Shown: positions 37,099 to 45,846 of the stretch, piece by piece
Layout of the letters: the number at the start of each line of letters is the position of its first letter
How positions within the stretch are numbered: the first letter of the stretch is position 1
NCBI RefSeq assembly: GCF_000982415.1
Contig: NZ_LANI01000024.1
Span: 1-64,000, forward strand
Length of the DNA stretch: 64,000 nucleotides
Source of the DNA: Kiloniella litopenaei
Lineage (GTDB): Bacteria; Pseudomonadota; Alphaproteobacteria; Kiloniellales; Kiloniellaceae
Reading direction: 5' to 3'
Program-made: the position numbers and the translations under genes
The notes under the pieces: model-generated
What the model was told of the DNA's origin: nothing
The model's database searches: none
Seen by the model: only the letters and a program-made list of their open reading frames with translations

Positions 37099-37560
37099 AT
37101 GTCTGCTGCGGAATCCTCAACAAAATCTGCGGCTGCGTTCCGGACTATTAGCGAAGTATCTGGCGATTTGAATGTACCACAGCATGTGCTGCGGTTCTGG
37201 GAAACGAAGTTCCCACAGGTAAAGCCATTGAAACGCGCAGGACGCAGACGGTATTACCGCCCGGAAGATTTAAAAATACTACGTCAGATTAGAGATCTTC
37301 TCTACAAAGACGGGTATACAATTAAAGGCGTTCAAAAGCTCTTCAAAGAAGGCGCCTTTAAAGCGAAAAATTCTTTGGATACACAAAAAGTCAGCGATCA
37401 GGTAACAAAACCAGATGCAGATCCTTTAGAAAACATGCCCAAAGAAGCTCTTGATCAGAAGGAGCAAAAGCCCCTGACAGAGCAATTTTCGGGCCTCACT
37501 TTGGATCACCAACAAGAAATCCTGAACGAGTTAAAATCTATTCGCTCTCTTCTGGACTAA
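37099..37560 (+). CDS. MerR-family transcriptional regulator
   Basis: A 153-residue regulator with an N-terminal MerR winged helix (about 15-85: [60 protein letters not shown]) and a hydrophilic, Gln/Glu-rich C-terminus with no effector cysteines. This is the stand-alone type found after ihfA in alphaproteobacteria. CAGGAG lies upstream of the ATG. The target is unknown. Confidence 0.92.
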   Translation: MSAAESSTKSAAAFRTISEVSGDLNVPQHVLRFWETKFPQVKPLKRAGRRRYYRPEDLKILRQIRDLLYKDGYTIKGVQKLFKEGAFKAKNSLDTQKVSDQVTKPDADPLENMPKEALDQKEQKPLTEQFSGLTLDHQQEILNELKSIRSLLD

Positions 37561-37661
37561 TTTTTCATTTTTTTCTGACAAGGCCATTGCCTTGCACTTT
37601 TTGCGAATGTATATAGTGCCCAGAAATATTCTTAAACATTATATGCTTAGGTTTACTCTAT

Positions 37662-37738
37662 CGGAGTATAGCGCAGTCTGGTAGCGCACTTGGCTGGGGG
37701 CCAAGGGGTCGCAGGTTCGAATCCTGCTACTCCGACCA
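37662..37738 (+). tRNA. tRNA-Pro (anticodon GGG)
   Basis: The 77-base sequence folds as a cloverleaf: acceptor CGGAGTA with TACTCCG, D-arm with AGTCTGGTAGC, anticodon stem CTTGG/CCAAG around the loop CTGGGGG (anticodon GGG), T-arm with GGTTCGAATCC, and an encoded 3' ACCA. It is typical to find it after ihfA-merR in this group. Confidence 0.97.
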
Positions 37739-37745
37739 AAACACG

Positions 37746-37782
37746 AAACCTCTGATCTATTTTGCAGATCAGAGGTTTTTTA
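37746..37782 (+). terminator. Terminator after tRNA-Pro
   Basis: A perfect 13-bp stem (37746-37758 with 37766-37778) runs into six T residues. It begins eight bases past the tRNA CCA end. Confidence 0.92.
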
Positions 37783-37885
37783 TTTCAATATCGGTATATG
37801 AATTCAATAGCTTATCAGGCTGGTATTATTGTTCGACTATGATAATCTTGGCCCGTATAATCAGAAGCTTGGGGGATAGATCGGT

Positions 37886-38668
37886 ATGAATACCGGAACC
37901 AACGAAATCAAAACAGTTCTGGAAGTTAAAAGCCTGAACAAAAGCTTTAATGGTCTTAAAGCACTTGATAACGTGAGCTTCAAAACGCAATTGGGGGAAA
38001 CCCTTGTTATCATCGGCCCGTCAGGTAGTGGAAAGACTCTCCTACTTAAAACCATGCTTGGTATAATACTTCAAGATTCTGGTGATATCTTTATTGATGG
38101 CCTTCCCAAAGAAAAGGTTCAGGAAACCGCACCGAATTTCCTGGATCGGTTTGGTATGCTCTTTCAACAATCCGCACTTTTTGATTCGATGACCGTCTGG
38201 GAGAACATAGGGTTTAAAGACCTAAAAAAACCAGATGCAGACAAAAATATCATCAAAAAGGAAGTAATAAAGCTGTTAGACAAAGTTGGTTTGGGGCCAG
38301 AAGTTGCAGATTTATACCCATCTGAACTATCCGGCGGAATGCAAAAACGGGTTGGTTTAGCCCGTGCATTTTCTGGAGACCCGGAATTTTTGCTCCTTGA
38401 TGAACCTACTGCTGGCCTTGACCCAATTATGAGTAATTCAATTAGCCAGCTCATAAAGCAACAAACAAAAGAACACAAGACAACATCAATTGTAATTAGC
38501 AGTGATTTAGAATCTGCGCGGAAAATCTCTAATAATATTATGATGTTACATCAAGGGGCCATCGTGTGGCATGGACCGGCTTCTAAGCTGGAAGAGACAG
38601 AAAACCCATTTATCAGACAGTTTATTCACAAGTCCGCAAAAGGTCCCATCGCAGTTTTAACTGAATAA
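37886..38668 (+). CDS. ABC transporter ATP-binding protein, MlaF-like
   Basis: A 260-residue ATPase with Walker A GPSGSGKT (44-51), Q-loop QQSALFDSMTVWENI, signature LSGGMQKRVGLARA and Walker B LLLDEPTAGLDP. The Q-loop sequence and GGMQKR signature are those of the MlaF/Ttg2A group that drives phospholipid transport between membranes. No MlaE permease or MlaD gene lies beside it, so partners must be elsewhere. Its last base is the first base of the next gene's ATG. Confidence 0.86.
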   Translation: MNTGTNEIKTVLEVKSLNKSFNGLKALDNVSFKTQLGETLVIIGPSGSGKTLLLKTMLGIILQDSGDIFIDGLPKEKVQETAPNFLDRFGMLFQQSALFDSMTVWENIGFKDLKKPDADKNIIKKEVIKLLDKVGLGPEVADLYPSELSGGMQKRVGLARAFSGDPEFLLLDEPTAGLDPIMSNSISQLIKQQTKEHKTTSIVISSDLESARKISNNIMMLHQGAIVWHGPASKLEETENPFIRQFIHKSAKGPIAVLTE

Positions 38669-39231
38669 TGTTCTATGTTGATAAAGAAAACTATACGGAA
38701 ATTGACGAGAAAAAATCTCGCTTTATTTCCTATCTCATGCCCATTTCTTCTTTTGAAAATCGTTTAAACGAATTACGCGAAGAATATAAGAAAGCCAATC
38801 ATCATGTTTGGGCTTTCAGAAGATTCAATCAATATGATCAAGTTGAAGAGGGATCGAGTGATGACGGAGAGCCAGCGGGAACTTCTGGTCCACCTACGCT
38901 TAAAGTCCTTCAGGGAAATTCTTTAATTAATACAGCCGTTATTACCGTTCGTTTTTTTGGGGGAACAAAACTGGGGACAGGTGGCTTGGTTCGGGCCTAT
39001 AGTGAAAGTGTGAAACAGGTTATCCAAAACGCCACCCCCAAAGCCTATGTTAAGCTACAACAACAAACACTTTCGTTGCCTTTCAAGTCTATTTCCCATG
39101 CAGAATATCTCTGTGATCAAATTGGCATTAAGATTATTCATAAAGACTTTGGTGCTGACGGGGCAACTTTTCAAATAGAAGGGATAGAAGAGAAAATATC
39201 TATGTTATTGGAGCAACTTAATCTTCGATAA
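38668..39231 (+). CDS. YigZ / IMPACT family protein
   Basis: A 187-residue protein of the UPF0029/IMPACT family. The N-terminal domain has EKKSRFISYLMPI and HHVWAFR, then SDDGEPAGTSGPP, the strongest family mark, and FFGGTKLGTGGLVRAY. The C-terminal third is the ferredoxin-like DUF1949 domain. A role in translation or proteolysis control is suspected, without a defined reaction. Its ATG overlaps the stop codon of the MlaF-like gene, so the two are cotranslated. Confidence 0.9.
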   Translation: MFYVDKENYTEIDEKKSRFISYLMPISSFENRLNELREEYKKANHHVWAFRRFNQYDQVEEGSSDDGEPAGTSGPPTLKVLQGNSLINTAVITVRFFGGTKLGTGGLVRAYSESVKQVIQNATPKAYVKLQQQTLSLPFKSISHAEYLCDQIGIKIIHKDFGADGATFQIEGIEEKISMLLEQLNLR

Positions 39232-39487
39232 TAGTATTCTGCACAGCAGACATTGCTTTTAATGACTTGGCCAGCGCAAGCAGTTCATTTCTGGCCAGCA
39301 TCAGAGCCTCTTTATCCTTGGAAGAAAGGTTGTGTTGGGTTAACCGATACTGATAGATGCGATGTGCCTGTTTTGTCAAAACAGCCCACTTGCTATTTGG
39401 GTCATCCACCAAAGACAAATGCTTGGGCTGATCACGTTTAAGTGCAGCCGCAATATCTGTCGCGTTTTTTATGGCCCCCTGATGCAT
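39218..39487 (-). CDS. Hypothetical protein, 89 residues
   Basis: A small, mainly helical and basic protein without membrane segments. I do not recognise the family. The composition is gene-like, with KEALMLARNELLALAKSLKAM forming an amphipathic helix at the C-terminus. It overlaps the convergent yigZ gene by 14 bases at the stop codons. Confidence 0.5.
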   Translation of the reverse strand: MHQGAIKNATDIAAALKRDQPKHLSLVDDPNSKWAVLTKQAHRIYQYRLTQHNLSSKDKEALMLARNELLALAKSLKAMSAVQNTIIED

Positions 39488-39620
39488 TAAGCTTGTCCCT
39501 GTACCTAAAGCTTCTTCATCTGCGTGGAATTTGGTTAACAGTCTCTTACTACAATTTAACTAAAATTGCTACTATAAAGCCCTTTATTTAAAGATTTGTA
39601 TTACAGACCTGAAAATGATT

Positions 39621-39646
39621 AAAAGCCCCCTCTTACAAGAAGGGGC
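39621..39646 (-). terminator. Terminator downstream of phhA
   Basis: GCCCC (39625-39629) pairs with GGGGC (39642-39646), extended by four inner pairs after one mismatch. On the minus strand it ends in TTTT. It lies about 50 bases after the phhA stop codon. Confidence 0.75.
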
Positions 39647-39693
39647 GATATTTAAGGAATATTGTTTAATTAACTATAGAAGTTAACGTCTCT

Positions 39694-40497
39694 CTAGTGA
39701 GGTTTTTGATCAGGAGCTAAAGGGGCCGGATTCAAATTTCCAAGTTCCTTGGCCTGGTCTATAATCGGAATCAAATCAGACATAATTGTATCAAACAATT
39801 GTTCGAAACTGTTAATGACATAATAGATCGGTTGATAAATATCTATGCGGTAGTTTGTTCTAAAGATATTCAAAGGATCAAATTCCATAATGGTTGGTTC
39901 ATGGCTATCCATACAATAAACAGCTTCGCCGGATGATGATGCCAAGCCTGCACCATATATGCGATTTCCTTTGTCGGTCTTGATCAAACCAAATTCTACT
40001 GTAAACCAGAAAAGCCGCTGTAATGGCCACATATATTGTTTTTCGACAGAGAGAGCGAGCTTACCATATTCCTGCACATAATCTGCAAAAGACCGGTTGG
40101 TTAACATTGGGCAATGCCCATATATTTCATGGAAAATATCTGGCTCTTTTATGTAATCGAAATCCTCTCTTAAGCGAATAAATGTTGCGGCCGGAAACCG
40201 TCTGTTTGCCAATATTGCAAAAAAATCTTTGGGAGGAATGACAGCCGGAACAGATTCAACGCCAAACCCGGTAGCATCAAACAATCGTGCACTGATTTCT
40301 TTCAGTTGAGGAACCCTATGGTTATTGAGGCCCAAAAGATCCCTTCCTTTGATAAATTCATCACAAACCCGCCCCTCCAGAATTTGATTCTGTCGCGTGA
40401 TTAAATCTCTCCAAATTTCATTCTCTGATCGGGTGTAGTGATATAAACCTTTAGAATCCGGTGTTTTCGATTCATAAGTCGAGCCTTGGTGTCCCAT
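39694..40497 (-). CDS. phhA: Phenylalanine 4-monooxygenase
   Basis: An iron and tetrahydropterin enzyme that hydroxylates phenylalanine to tyrosine. The 267-residue protein has the catalytic core only, as in bacteria, with the iron ligands His123 and His128 (FHEIYGHCP) and Glu168 (FTVEFGLI). An Lrp/AsnC-type regulator is transcribed divergently and very probably controls it. No pterin carbinolamine dehydratase gene (phhB) is beside it. Confidence 0.95.
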   Translation of the reverse strand: MGHQGSTYESKTPDSKGLYHYTRSENEIWRDLITRQNQILEGRVCDEFIKGRDLLGLNNHRVPQLKEISARLFDATGFGVESVPAVIPPKDFFAILANRRFPAATFIRLREDFDYIKEPDIFHEIYGHCPMLTNRSFADYVQEYGKLALSVEKQYMWPLQRLFWFTVEFGLIKTDKGNRIYGAGLASSSGEAVYCMDSHEPTIMEFDPLNIFRTNYRIDIYQPIYYVINSFEQLFDTIMSDLIPIIDQAKELGNLNPAPLAPDQKPH

Positions 40498-40627
40498 TTT
40501 TTACCTCATTAATAAATCCCTGTTTTATTTGCTTATTTTATCTTAAAAAATGGGGTATTATATTCTAATAAGTCTCTTTAATTAACTTTTGAAACTACTT
40601 TTATTCAACAATAATCAATATTTTAAA

Positions 40628-41089
40628 ATGATTGACCTTGATGTTCTTGATGTAAAAATACTTAGTCTTTTGCAAAAAGATGCATCTCTCTCCACGGCTG
40701 AGATTGCTGCTGCCGTCGGTCTATCCCAGTCGCCTTGTTGGCGACGTATAAAACGTTTTAGGGATGAGGGACTAATCCGAAAGGAAGTATGTTTACTGGA
40801 TCCTAAAGTTGCAGGTCTGGGCGTAACGGTATTTGCGACAGTAACGTTGGTTCAGCACAGCGAAGAACAAGTCAGGCAATTTGAAGATATTGTTGATCGT
40901 CGTCCAGAGATAATGGAATGCTACACCATTACGGGAAATCGGGATTACCTCTTGCGAATTGTGGCAAAGGATATTGAAGCTTATGACCGCATGCTCACTG
41001 AACAGTTTTTACACTTACCGATTATTAATTCTGTAAATTCTCGTTTTGCTCTGCGTAATGTAAAATATTCTACTGAACTGCCTATTTAA
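40628..41089 (+). CDS. Lrp/AsnC-family transcriptional regulator
   Basis: A 153-residue regulator with an N-terminal helix-turn-helix (about 5-50, containing LSTAEIAAAVGLSQSPCWRRIKRF) and a C-terminal RAM/ACT-like domain that senses amino acids. The ATG at 40628 fits the family start; the open frame extends to a TTG at 40589. Its divergent position to phhA suggests that it activates phhA in response to phenylalanine or tyrosine, as known for similar pairs. Confidence 0.92.
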   Translation: MIDLDVLDVKILSLLQKDASLSTAEIAAAVGLSQSPCWRRIKRFRDEGLIRKEVCLLDPKVAGLGVTVFATVTLVQHSEEQVRQFEDIVDRRPEIMECYTITGNRDYLLRIVAKDIEAYDRMLTEQFLHLPIINSVNSRFALRNVKYSTELPI

Positions 41090-41244
41090 AATCAGAAATT
41101 ATAAAGTTATTTTTCTCTCGATCTAACTGAACATAAATGACCAAAATCAAGTCAAGATATACGCTTGTCCAATAAACTAATCCTATCACGGATAAGTAAG
41201 TATTTTATGGTTTATCGCTTTATCAGCGTTCACGAGAAAATTAT

Positions 41245-44200
41245 ATGTTTTCATTTCAAAATACCAATTTTATTAACAAAAAATCCTATAAACAGAGACA
41301 TAATTTCGACGTCATAAATTTTTTAATAATTACCAAAAATTTCCTCTCTTCATTTTGGAAAAAAGAAGCTTACCGATCTCACCCTGCTGAATTTATTTTG
41401 TATTTCCTGACTATTAGTGGATTGTTTTTATGGGATAAATTTGACTTATCCTGGAGCTTCCAACGCACAACTTTGACAATGCATATTTTAGTGTCATTAG
41501 TGCTTTTTCCTGTATTTGTTTTACCATTTTGGCTTGCTCATCGAAACGTGTTTTCAAAATCTCCAAAAATATTTTTACGAAGAACTGGTCGTCTTATCGA
41601 GTTTGGATTGATTGCCTTAACTTTAAGCGGCCTCTATTTATTTCTGTTGGGTAATCGTGGCGATTTTGCAGGCCAAATTGCCTATTGGACACACTTGTTA
41701 TTGACCTTACCCCTTTTATTACTGGTCATACGTCATGCAATGCGTTGGTCTATTGTCAAAAACGTGAAATGGATGATCATTTTTTGTTTGGCATTATTGA
41801 CATTAATCGGCTCTTCTTTTGCTGCGACCGAGAGCACTTCGCTAATCACTGGGGATAATGGTTCTAAACTTTTTAGTGCCAATTATGACGCAGGTTCCGT
41901 TTCTTGGATTGATAAAAAAACTGGTGAACGCGTCGGTGAGATTGAAATTGGCGGCGATTTAAGACGCATAGCAATGGGCCAAAACAACACGATTGCAGTT
42001 ACTGATTACTCAGGTAAACGTTTGGTTTTGATTAACTGGCGTACAGCTAAGATAATAAAATCGTTTGATCTTGGGCTGCGCCCTTTCGGTGTTGTTTATG
42101 ACAGAAAAAACAATGTCTTTTGGGTAACATTATTCGAAGCACACGAATTGGTTGCCGTGCATCCGGAAAAAGGTATTGTCCATACAGCTAAAACAAGAGA
42201 TACGCCCCGTGGTCTCGCCTTACTCTCTGATAATCGGTTAATCGTAACTCATTCTCTGATCGGTGAGGTTTCAATCTACGATGCGCAATCAATTCCTCCT
42301 CTTCACTTAAACACAATCAAATTACACAAAAGTCAGGAACAAAACGAATTTCTTTCCCAAGGAGTTCCTCGTGTATTAGACGATATTGCCGTTAGTCCAG
42401 ACGAAACAGAGGCTTGGTTGCCGCATGTATTATGGAACTTTGATCATCTATTTCAGTTTCAATCGACCATTTTCCCCGCGATCTCCCTTTTAGATCTGCG
42501 CCCGGGTCATGAACAAGAATTAATAGAACGTCGAAAACATCTATTCCAACAAATCAACTTAAAAAGTCCTACTCAGAAACGTTTTGATGGCTCTCCAAAG
42601 ACACTCATCATGTCCAATCCACATGATGCGGCATTTTCGGACGATGGAAGTAAAGTCTATATTACAATGGCCGCGAGCGAGGATCTTCTGGTTTTTAACC
42701 TCTCAGGTCGAGACCCAATCGACAAGACTGATACTGAAATTAATGATGCCAAAGCGTCTGAGATTGTCAGACACCTTCCAGGGGCTAATCCCCGTGCATT
42801 GGTTGTCGACGACAAAAGAATTTTTATTCAGAATGCCATGAGTCTGGATATTACGCTCTTAAAAGAGAATAGAGCAGGGCCTGTGGTGCAAAAAGCAGTC
42901 TTTGCCCGTACTGTAAGCAAAGATCCTCTTGATCCGAGTTTACGGCGGGGGAAAACACTATTTCATAGTGCTAATACTGACCGATATCCCAATGCACCAA
43001 TGTCCGGTGATTTTTGGATGAGTTGTCAGTCTTGCCACGTTGACGGTTTTAATTTTACGAACGGATATTTATACGATGATACCCCCATTGATAAATACCG
43101 CTATGCAAGAATTGGCCATGGCAATCTTTCCAAGATGATTGCTGGAGATTTTATTGGTGATTATCTACGCATAATTCAAGATACACAAGGCGGCATGGGA
43201 CATGACGGCGAGGGTGTTGCAGAGCTAATAGACCCCGACGCCCCCTCAGATGAAGTAGTTGAGATGATGCTTGATCTGCATGAATATATTTCTTCTCGTG
43301 AAAATTTGCCATTTGTATCCAGTTGGTTACGACTAGATAACGAAAATCAGTCAGTTCATGAAAGTGAGTGGGTTAATTCAGCCACCTGTGCATCATGTCA
43401 TACTGAAATGTTCGATCAGTGGGCTGATAGCCTGCATCGATTAATGGGTGAGTCAAATCCCTATTATATGGTTATGGAAGATGTCGCGGCTGCCACTGAG
43501 GGTGAGAATTTCAGGCAATGGTGCATGGGGTGCCATAGTCCTCAAGGTCTTCTTTCCGGCCAAACAGCAACAATGGGCCCAGGTCATATGTTCGAACAAG
43601 GTGGTTCATCACTCTTCGAAGCATTAGAACGTGACGAGCCTGATTTGGATGAAGGAACAGGATGTTTGTTCTGTCATCGTATTTCAAGTGTAGAAAATTC
43701 AATGAGTTCTAGTGCAGGAGGCAATGCAAGTCTAACGGTTAACTTGTCTGATCGGAAAACATATGTCTTCGAAAATAGCACGAACAACACTCTGAGCTTC
43801 TTAGGCAATCATGCGATAAATGCAAAGCCAAGTACTCATGCAAATTCTTATAGCCAAAGCTTTTATGCAGATTCAAAATTATGTAGTTCTTGCCATAATG
43901 AATTTGCCCCTGGTAGTGGATCGATAATCGTAAATACATTTGGAGAGTGGGAAAAATCATCTTTTAATAGACCTGATAATCCTGAAGAACATCGATCTTG
44001 CATCGATTGTCATATGCATGGTGATATTCAGCGTATAGGCCAAGACATCCCGGGCACCTCAACAGATGGAGGGAGGGTAAAACCTAATGTTGTCACTCAT
44101 CAGTTCACAGGGGCTAACTACCATTTAGTCGGATTGCGAAACTCAAAACTAGAACAAATGAGTATTGAGCTTTTGCAAACGGCAGCAACCTTAAAGACAG

Positions 44201-44688
44201 ACCTTACCGAAGACGGTAAATTAAACATACGAATAAAAAATATAGGCGCCGGTCACGCACTTCCAACTGGCGTTGCTGATTTTCGACAAATATGGCTTGA
44301 TCTGAGTGTCTATTCTGCTGATGGCCGTGTGATATTAGAGAGCGGTAAGGTTGATGATAAAGGCTTCGTTGATCCTAATGCTAGATTCTTCCGTAAAGTC
44401 TTTGGTGATAAATATGGGAACCCTGTCGGCCTTAGATTTTGGCGTTATGAAAAAATGTTGGAAGATACAAAAATTCCAGCTGATGGCTTTCGAGATGAAG
44501 TATTTGATCTGCCAGATGATATACAGTTTCCTATTCAGGCTAACGTTAAACTTATGTTCCGGACTTACCCACAATTTGTAACTAATCTGGTACGCGAACA
44601 ATATCCGGCACTTCCTGCCCCCAAGACCGTTTTAATGACCGAAGAGTCAGTTGTTTTGAACAAACTGAATTATAAAAATCAGAAATGA
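41245..44688 (+). CDS. Membrane-anchored beta-propeller / multihaem cytochrome c fusion protein
   Basis: A 1147-residue protein that I do not recognise as a whole. Residues 48-193 form five membrane helices (N-terminus inside, the rest periplasmic) with histidines His80/His99 and His150/His164, which could hold haem b. Residues about 195-555 look like a YVTN/YncE-type beta-propeller (SANYDAGSVSWIDKKTG, RPFGVVYD, NPHDAAFSDDGSKVYI). Residues 560-690 resemble a MauG/cytochrome peroxidase segment with one haem site, C594QSCH. Residues 712-960 hold five more sites (Cys715, 760, 807, 880 and 919), the first in the cytochrome c554 pattern CASCH...WADSLH. The last part has GAGHALPTG and a beta-sandwich. 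It would pass electrons between membrane and periplasm. A pseudoazurin gene follows by six bases. Confidence 0.85.
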   Translation: MFSFQNTNFINKKSYKQRHNFDVINFLIITKNFLSSFWKKEAYRSHPAEFILYFLTISGLFLWDKFDLSWSFQRTTLTMHILVSLVLFPVFVLPFWLAHRNVFSKSPKIFLRRTGRLIEFGLIALTLSGLYLFLLGNRGDFAGQIAYWTHLLLTLPLLLLVIRHAMRWSIVKNVKWMIIFCLALLTLIGSSFAATESTSLITGDNGSKLFSANYDAGSVSWIDKKTGERVGEIEIGGDLRRIAMGQNNTIAVTDYSGKRLVLINWRTAKIIKSFDLGLRPFGVVYDRKNNVFWVTLFEAHELVAVHPEKGIVHTAKTRDTPRGLALLSDNRLIVTHSLIGEVSIYDAQSIPPLHLNTIKLHKSQEQNEFLSQGVPRVLDDIAVSPDETEAWLPHVLWNFDHLFQFQSTIFPAISLLDLRPGHEQELIERRKHLFQQINLKSPTQKRFDGSPKTLIMSNPHDAAFSDDGSKVYITMAASEDLLVFNLSGRDPIDKTDTEINDAKASEIVRHLPGANPRALVVDDKRIFIQNAMSLDITLLKENRAGPVVQKAVFARTVSKDPLDPSLRRGKTLFHSANTDRYPNAPMSGDFWMSCQSCHVDGFNFTNGYLYDDTPIDKYRYARIGHGNLSKMIAGDFIGDYLRIIQDTQGGMGHDGEGVAELIDPDAPSDEVVEMMLDLHEYISSRENLPFVSSWLRLDNENQSVHESEWVNSATCASCHTEMFDQWADSLHRLMGESNPYYMVMEDVAAATEGENFRQWCMGCHSPQGLLSGQTATMGPGHMFEQGGSSLFEALERDEPDLDEGTGCLFCHRISSVENSMSSSAGGNASLTVNLSDRKTYVFENSTNNTLSFLGNHAINAKPSTHANSYSQSFYADSKLCSSCHNEFAPGSGSIIVNTFGEWEKSSFNRPDNPEEHRSCIDCHMHGDIQRIGQDIPGTSTDGGRVKPNVVTHQFTGANYHLVGLRNSKLEQMSIELLQTAATLKTDLTEDGKLNIRIKNIGAGHALPTGVADFRQIWLDLSVYSADGRVILESGKVDDKGFVDPNARFFRKVFGDKYGNPVGLRFWRYEKMLEDTKIPADGFRDEVFDLPDDIQFPIQANVKLMFRTYPQFVTNLVREQYPALPAPKTVLMTEESVVLNKLNYKNQK

Positions 44689-44694
44689 GGAAGC

Positions 44695-45210
44695 ATGTAT
44701 CAGCACTTTTTCAGGATTCTTTCGATAACCTGTCTATGGTATCGAAATTTTATATTAACTTTTATCATCGGTTTAGGAGTTATGTTCACGAGTAATCTCG
44801 TACATGCTGAAAACCATAGCATTGACCAAGTCATTGACCTCAATGCATTAACACCAGAGGAAATTTATCGATTTGATCCAAATTATTTATGGATAGAACC
44901 TGGCGATACTATCAGTTTTTTGAACTCCACTGGGAACCATACAGTAACGTCTATTAACGGGATGTGGCCCAAAGGTGCTCCGCTTGTAAAAATTGAACAT
45001 AAATCAGTCGCAAATGTTACCTTTGATATTCCCGGGATCTATGGATTTAAATGTAAGGTTCATGGTCGACATGGGATGTATGCGTTGATTGTCGTTGGGT
45101 CACCTGATTCGAACATTAACGATCTTGAATTTTCAAACATTGGTAAGCTAGGGCGTAAAGTATTTGAAAATTTATTAGAAAGAATGAGAAAGGAAATGGC
45201 TAAGCGTTAA
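44695..45210 (+). CDS. Pseudoazurin-like type 1 copper protein
   Basis: A 171-residue exported cupredoxin with a signal peptide (hydrophobic about 19-36, cleavage after VHA). The copper ligands fit pseudoazurin: His82 (GNHTV), then Cys120, His123 and Met128 in KCKVHGRHGM, with the C+3 and C+8 spacing of that family. A charged helical tail of about 40 residues follows the domain, which is unusual. The start is six bases after the stop of the multihaem fusion gene, and the ribosome binding site overlaps that stop, so the two are an operon. It is probably the mobile electron carrier for the large cytochrome. Confidence 0.88.
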   Translation: MYQHFFRILSITCLWYRNFILTFIIGLGVMFTSNLVHAENHSIDQVIDLNALTPEEIYRFDPNYLWIEPGDTISFLNSTGNHTVTSINGMWPKGAPLVKIEHKSVANVTFDIPGIYGFKCKVHGRHGMYALIVVGSPDSNINDLEFSNIGKLGRKVFENLLERMRKEMAKR

Positions 45211-45324
45211 TAATGAAACCCCTTTTTAATCTATATTTTGAAATATGCTTCCTATTATAATACCCGCTATAAACCTCAAATGGCATTATCTGAGTCAGGG
45301 TTAACTATTTTTATAAGGACCAAA

Positions 45325-45822
45325 ATGCAAATCCGCAAAGAAGAGATCAAAGACCGCGCACAAGTTTTACAGGTCATACACGATGCCTTTGGTCAATGGG
45401 ATGAATGCGATCTTGTTAAACAGCTATATCTCGATAACGATGTTCTTTTTGGATTGGTTGCAGAAGAAGAAGGAACGATTATAGGTCACATACTCTTTAG
45501 CCCAATGGAAATAGGCTCGCCTGACATACAGATTAGAACTGCGAGTCTGGCACCACTTGCTGTTTCGCCAGATCACCAAGGTAAAGGGATAGGAAAGCAG
45601 CTTATCGAGCAAGGAATACAAACCTGCAGAGATATCGAAGACCTCTCGGGTATTATTGTTCTTGGTGAACCTGCGTATTATTCAAAGTTTGGCTTTCAAA
45701 GTTCTTTAACAAATCACCTTGAAGCGCCCTTTTCGGGTGAGGCGTTTATGGGATTGGAATTTAGAAAAAACATATTCCCTAAAGGTGGAAAAGTGACCTA
45801 TCCCCAGGCATTTGGCCTATGA
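45325..45822 (+). CDS. GNAT-family N-acetyltransferase (YhbS-like)
   Basis: A 165-residue acetyltransferase with the acetyl-CoA-binding motif SPDHQGKGIGKQLIEQG and the preceding LAPLAVS strand, and VLGEPAYYSKFGF typical of the YhbS group. The substrate is unknown. The ATG at 45325 has AAGGA seven bases upstream; an open frame runs back to 45238 but lacks a binding site. It is 114 bases past the pseudoazurin and converges on the cbb3 cluster. Confidence 0.87.
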   Translation: MQIRKEEIKDRAQVLQVIHDAFGQWDECDLVKQLYLDNDVLFGLVAEEEGTIIGHILFSPMEIGSPDIQIRTASLAPLAVSPDHQGKGIGKQLIEQGIQTCRDIEDLSGIIVLGEPAYYSKFGFQSSLTNHLEAPFSGEAFMGLEFRKNIFPKGGKVTYPQAFGL

Positions 45823-45846
45823 GTTTAAGAGAAAATTTATCCTCGA

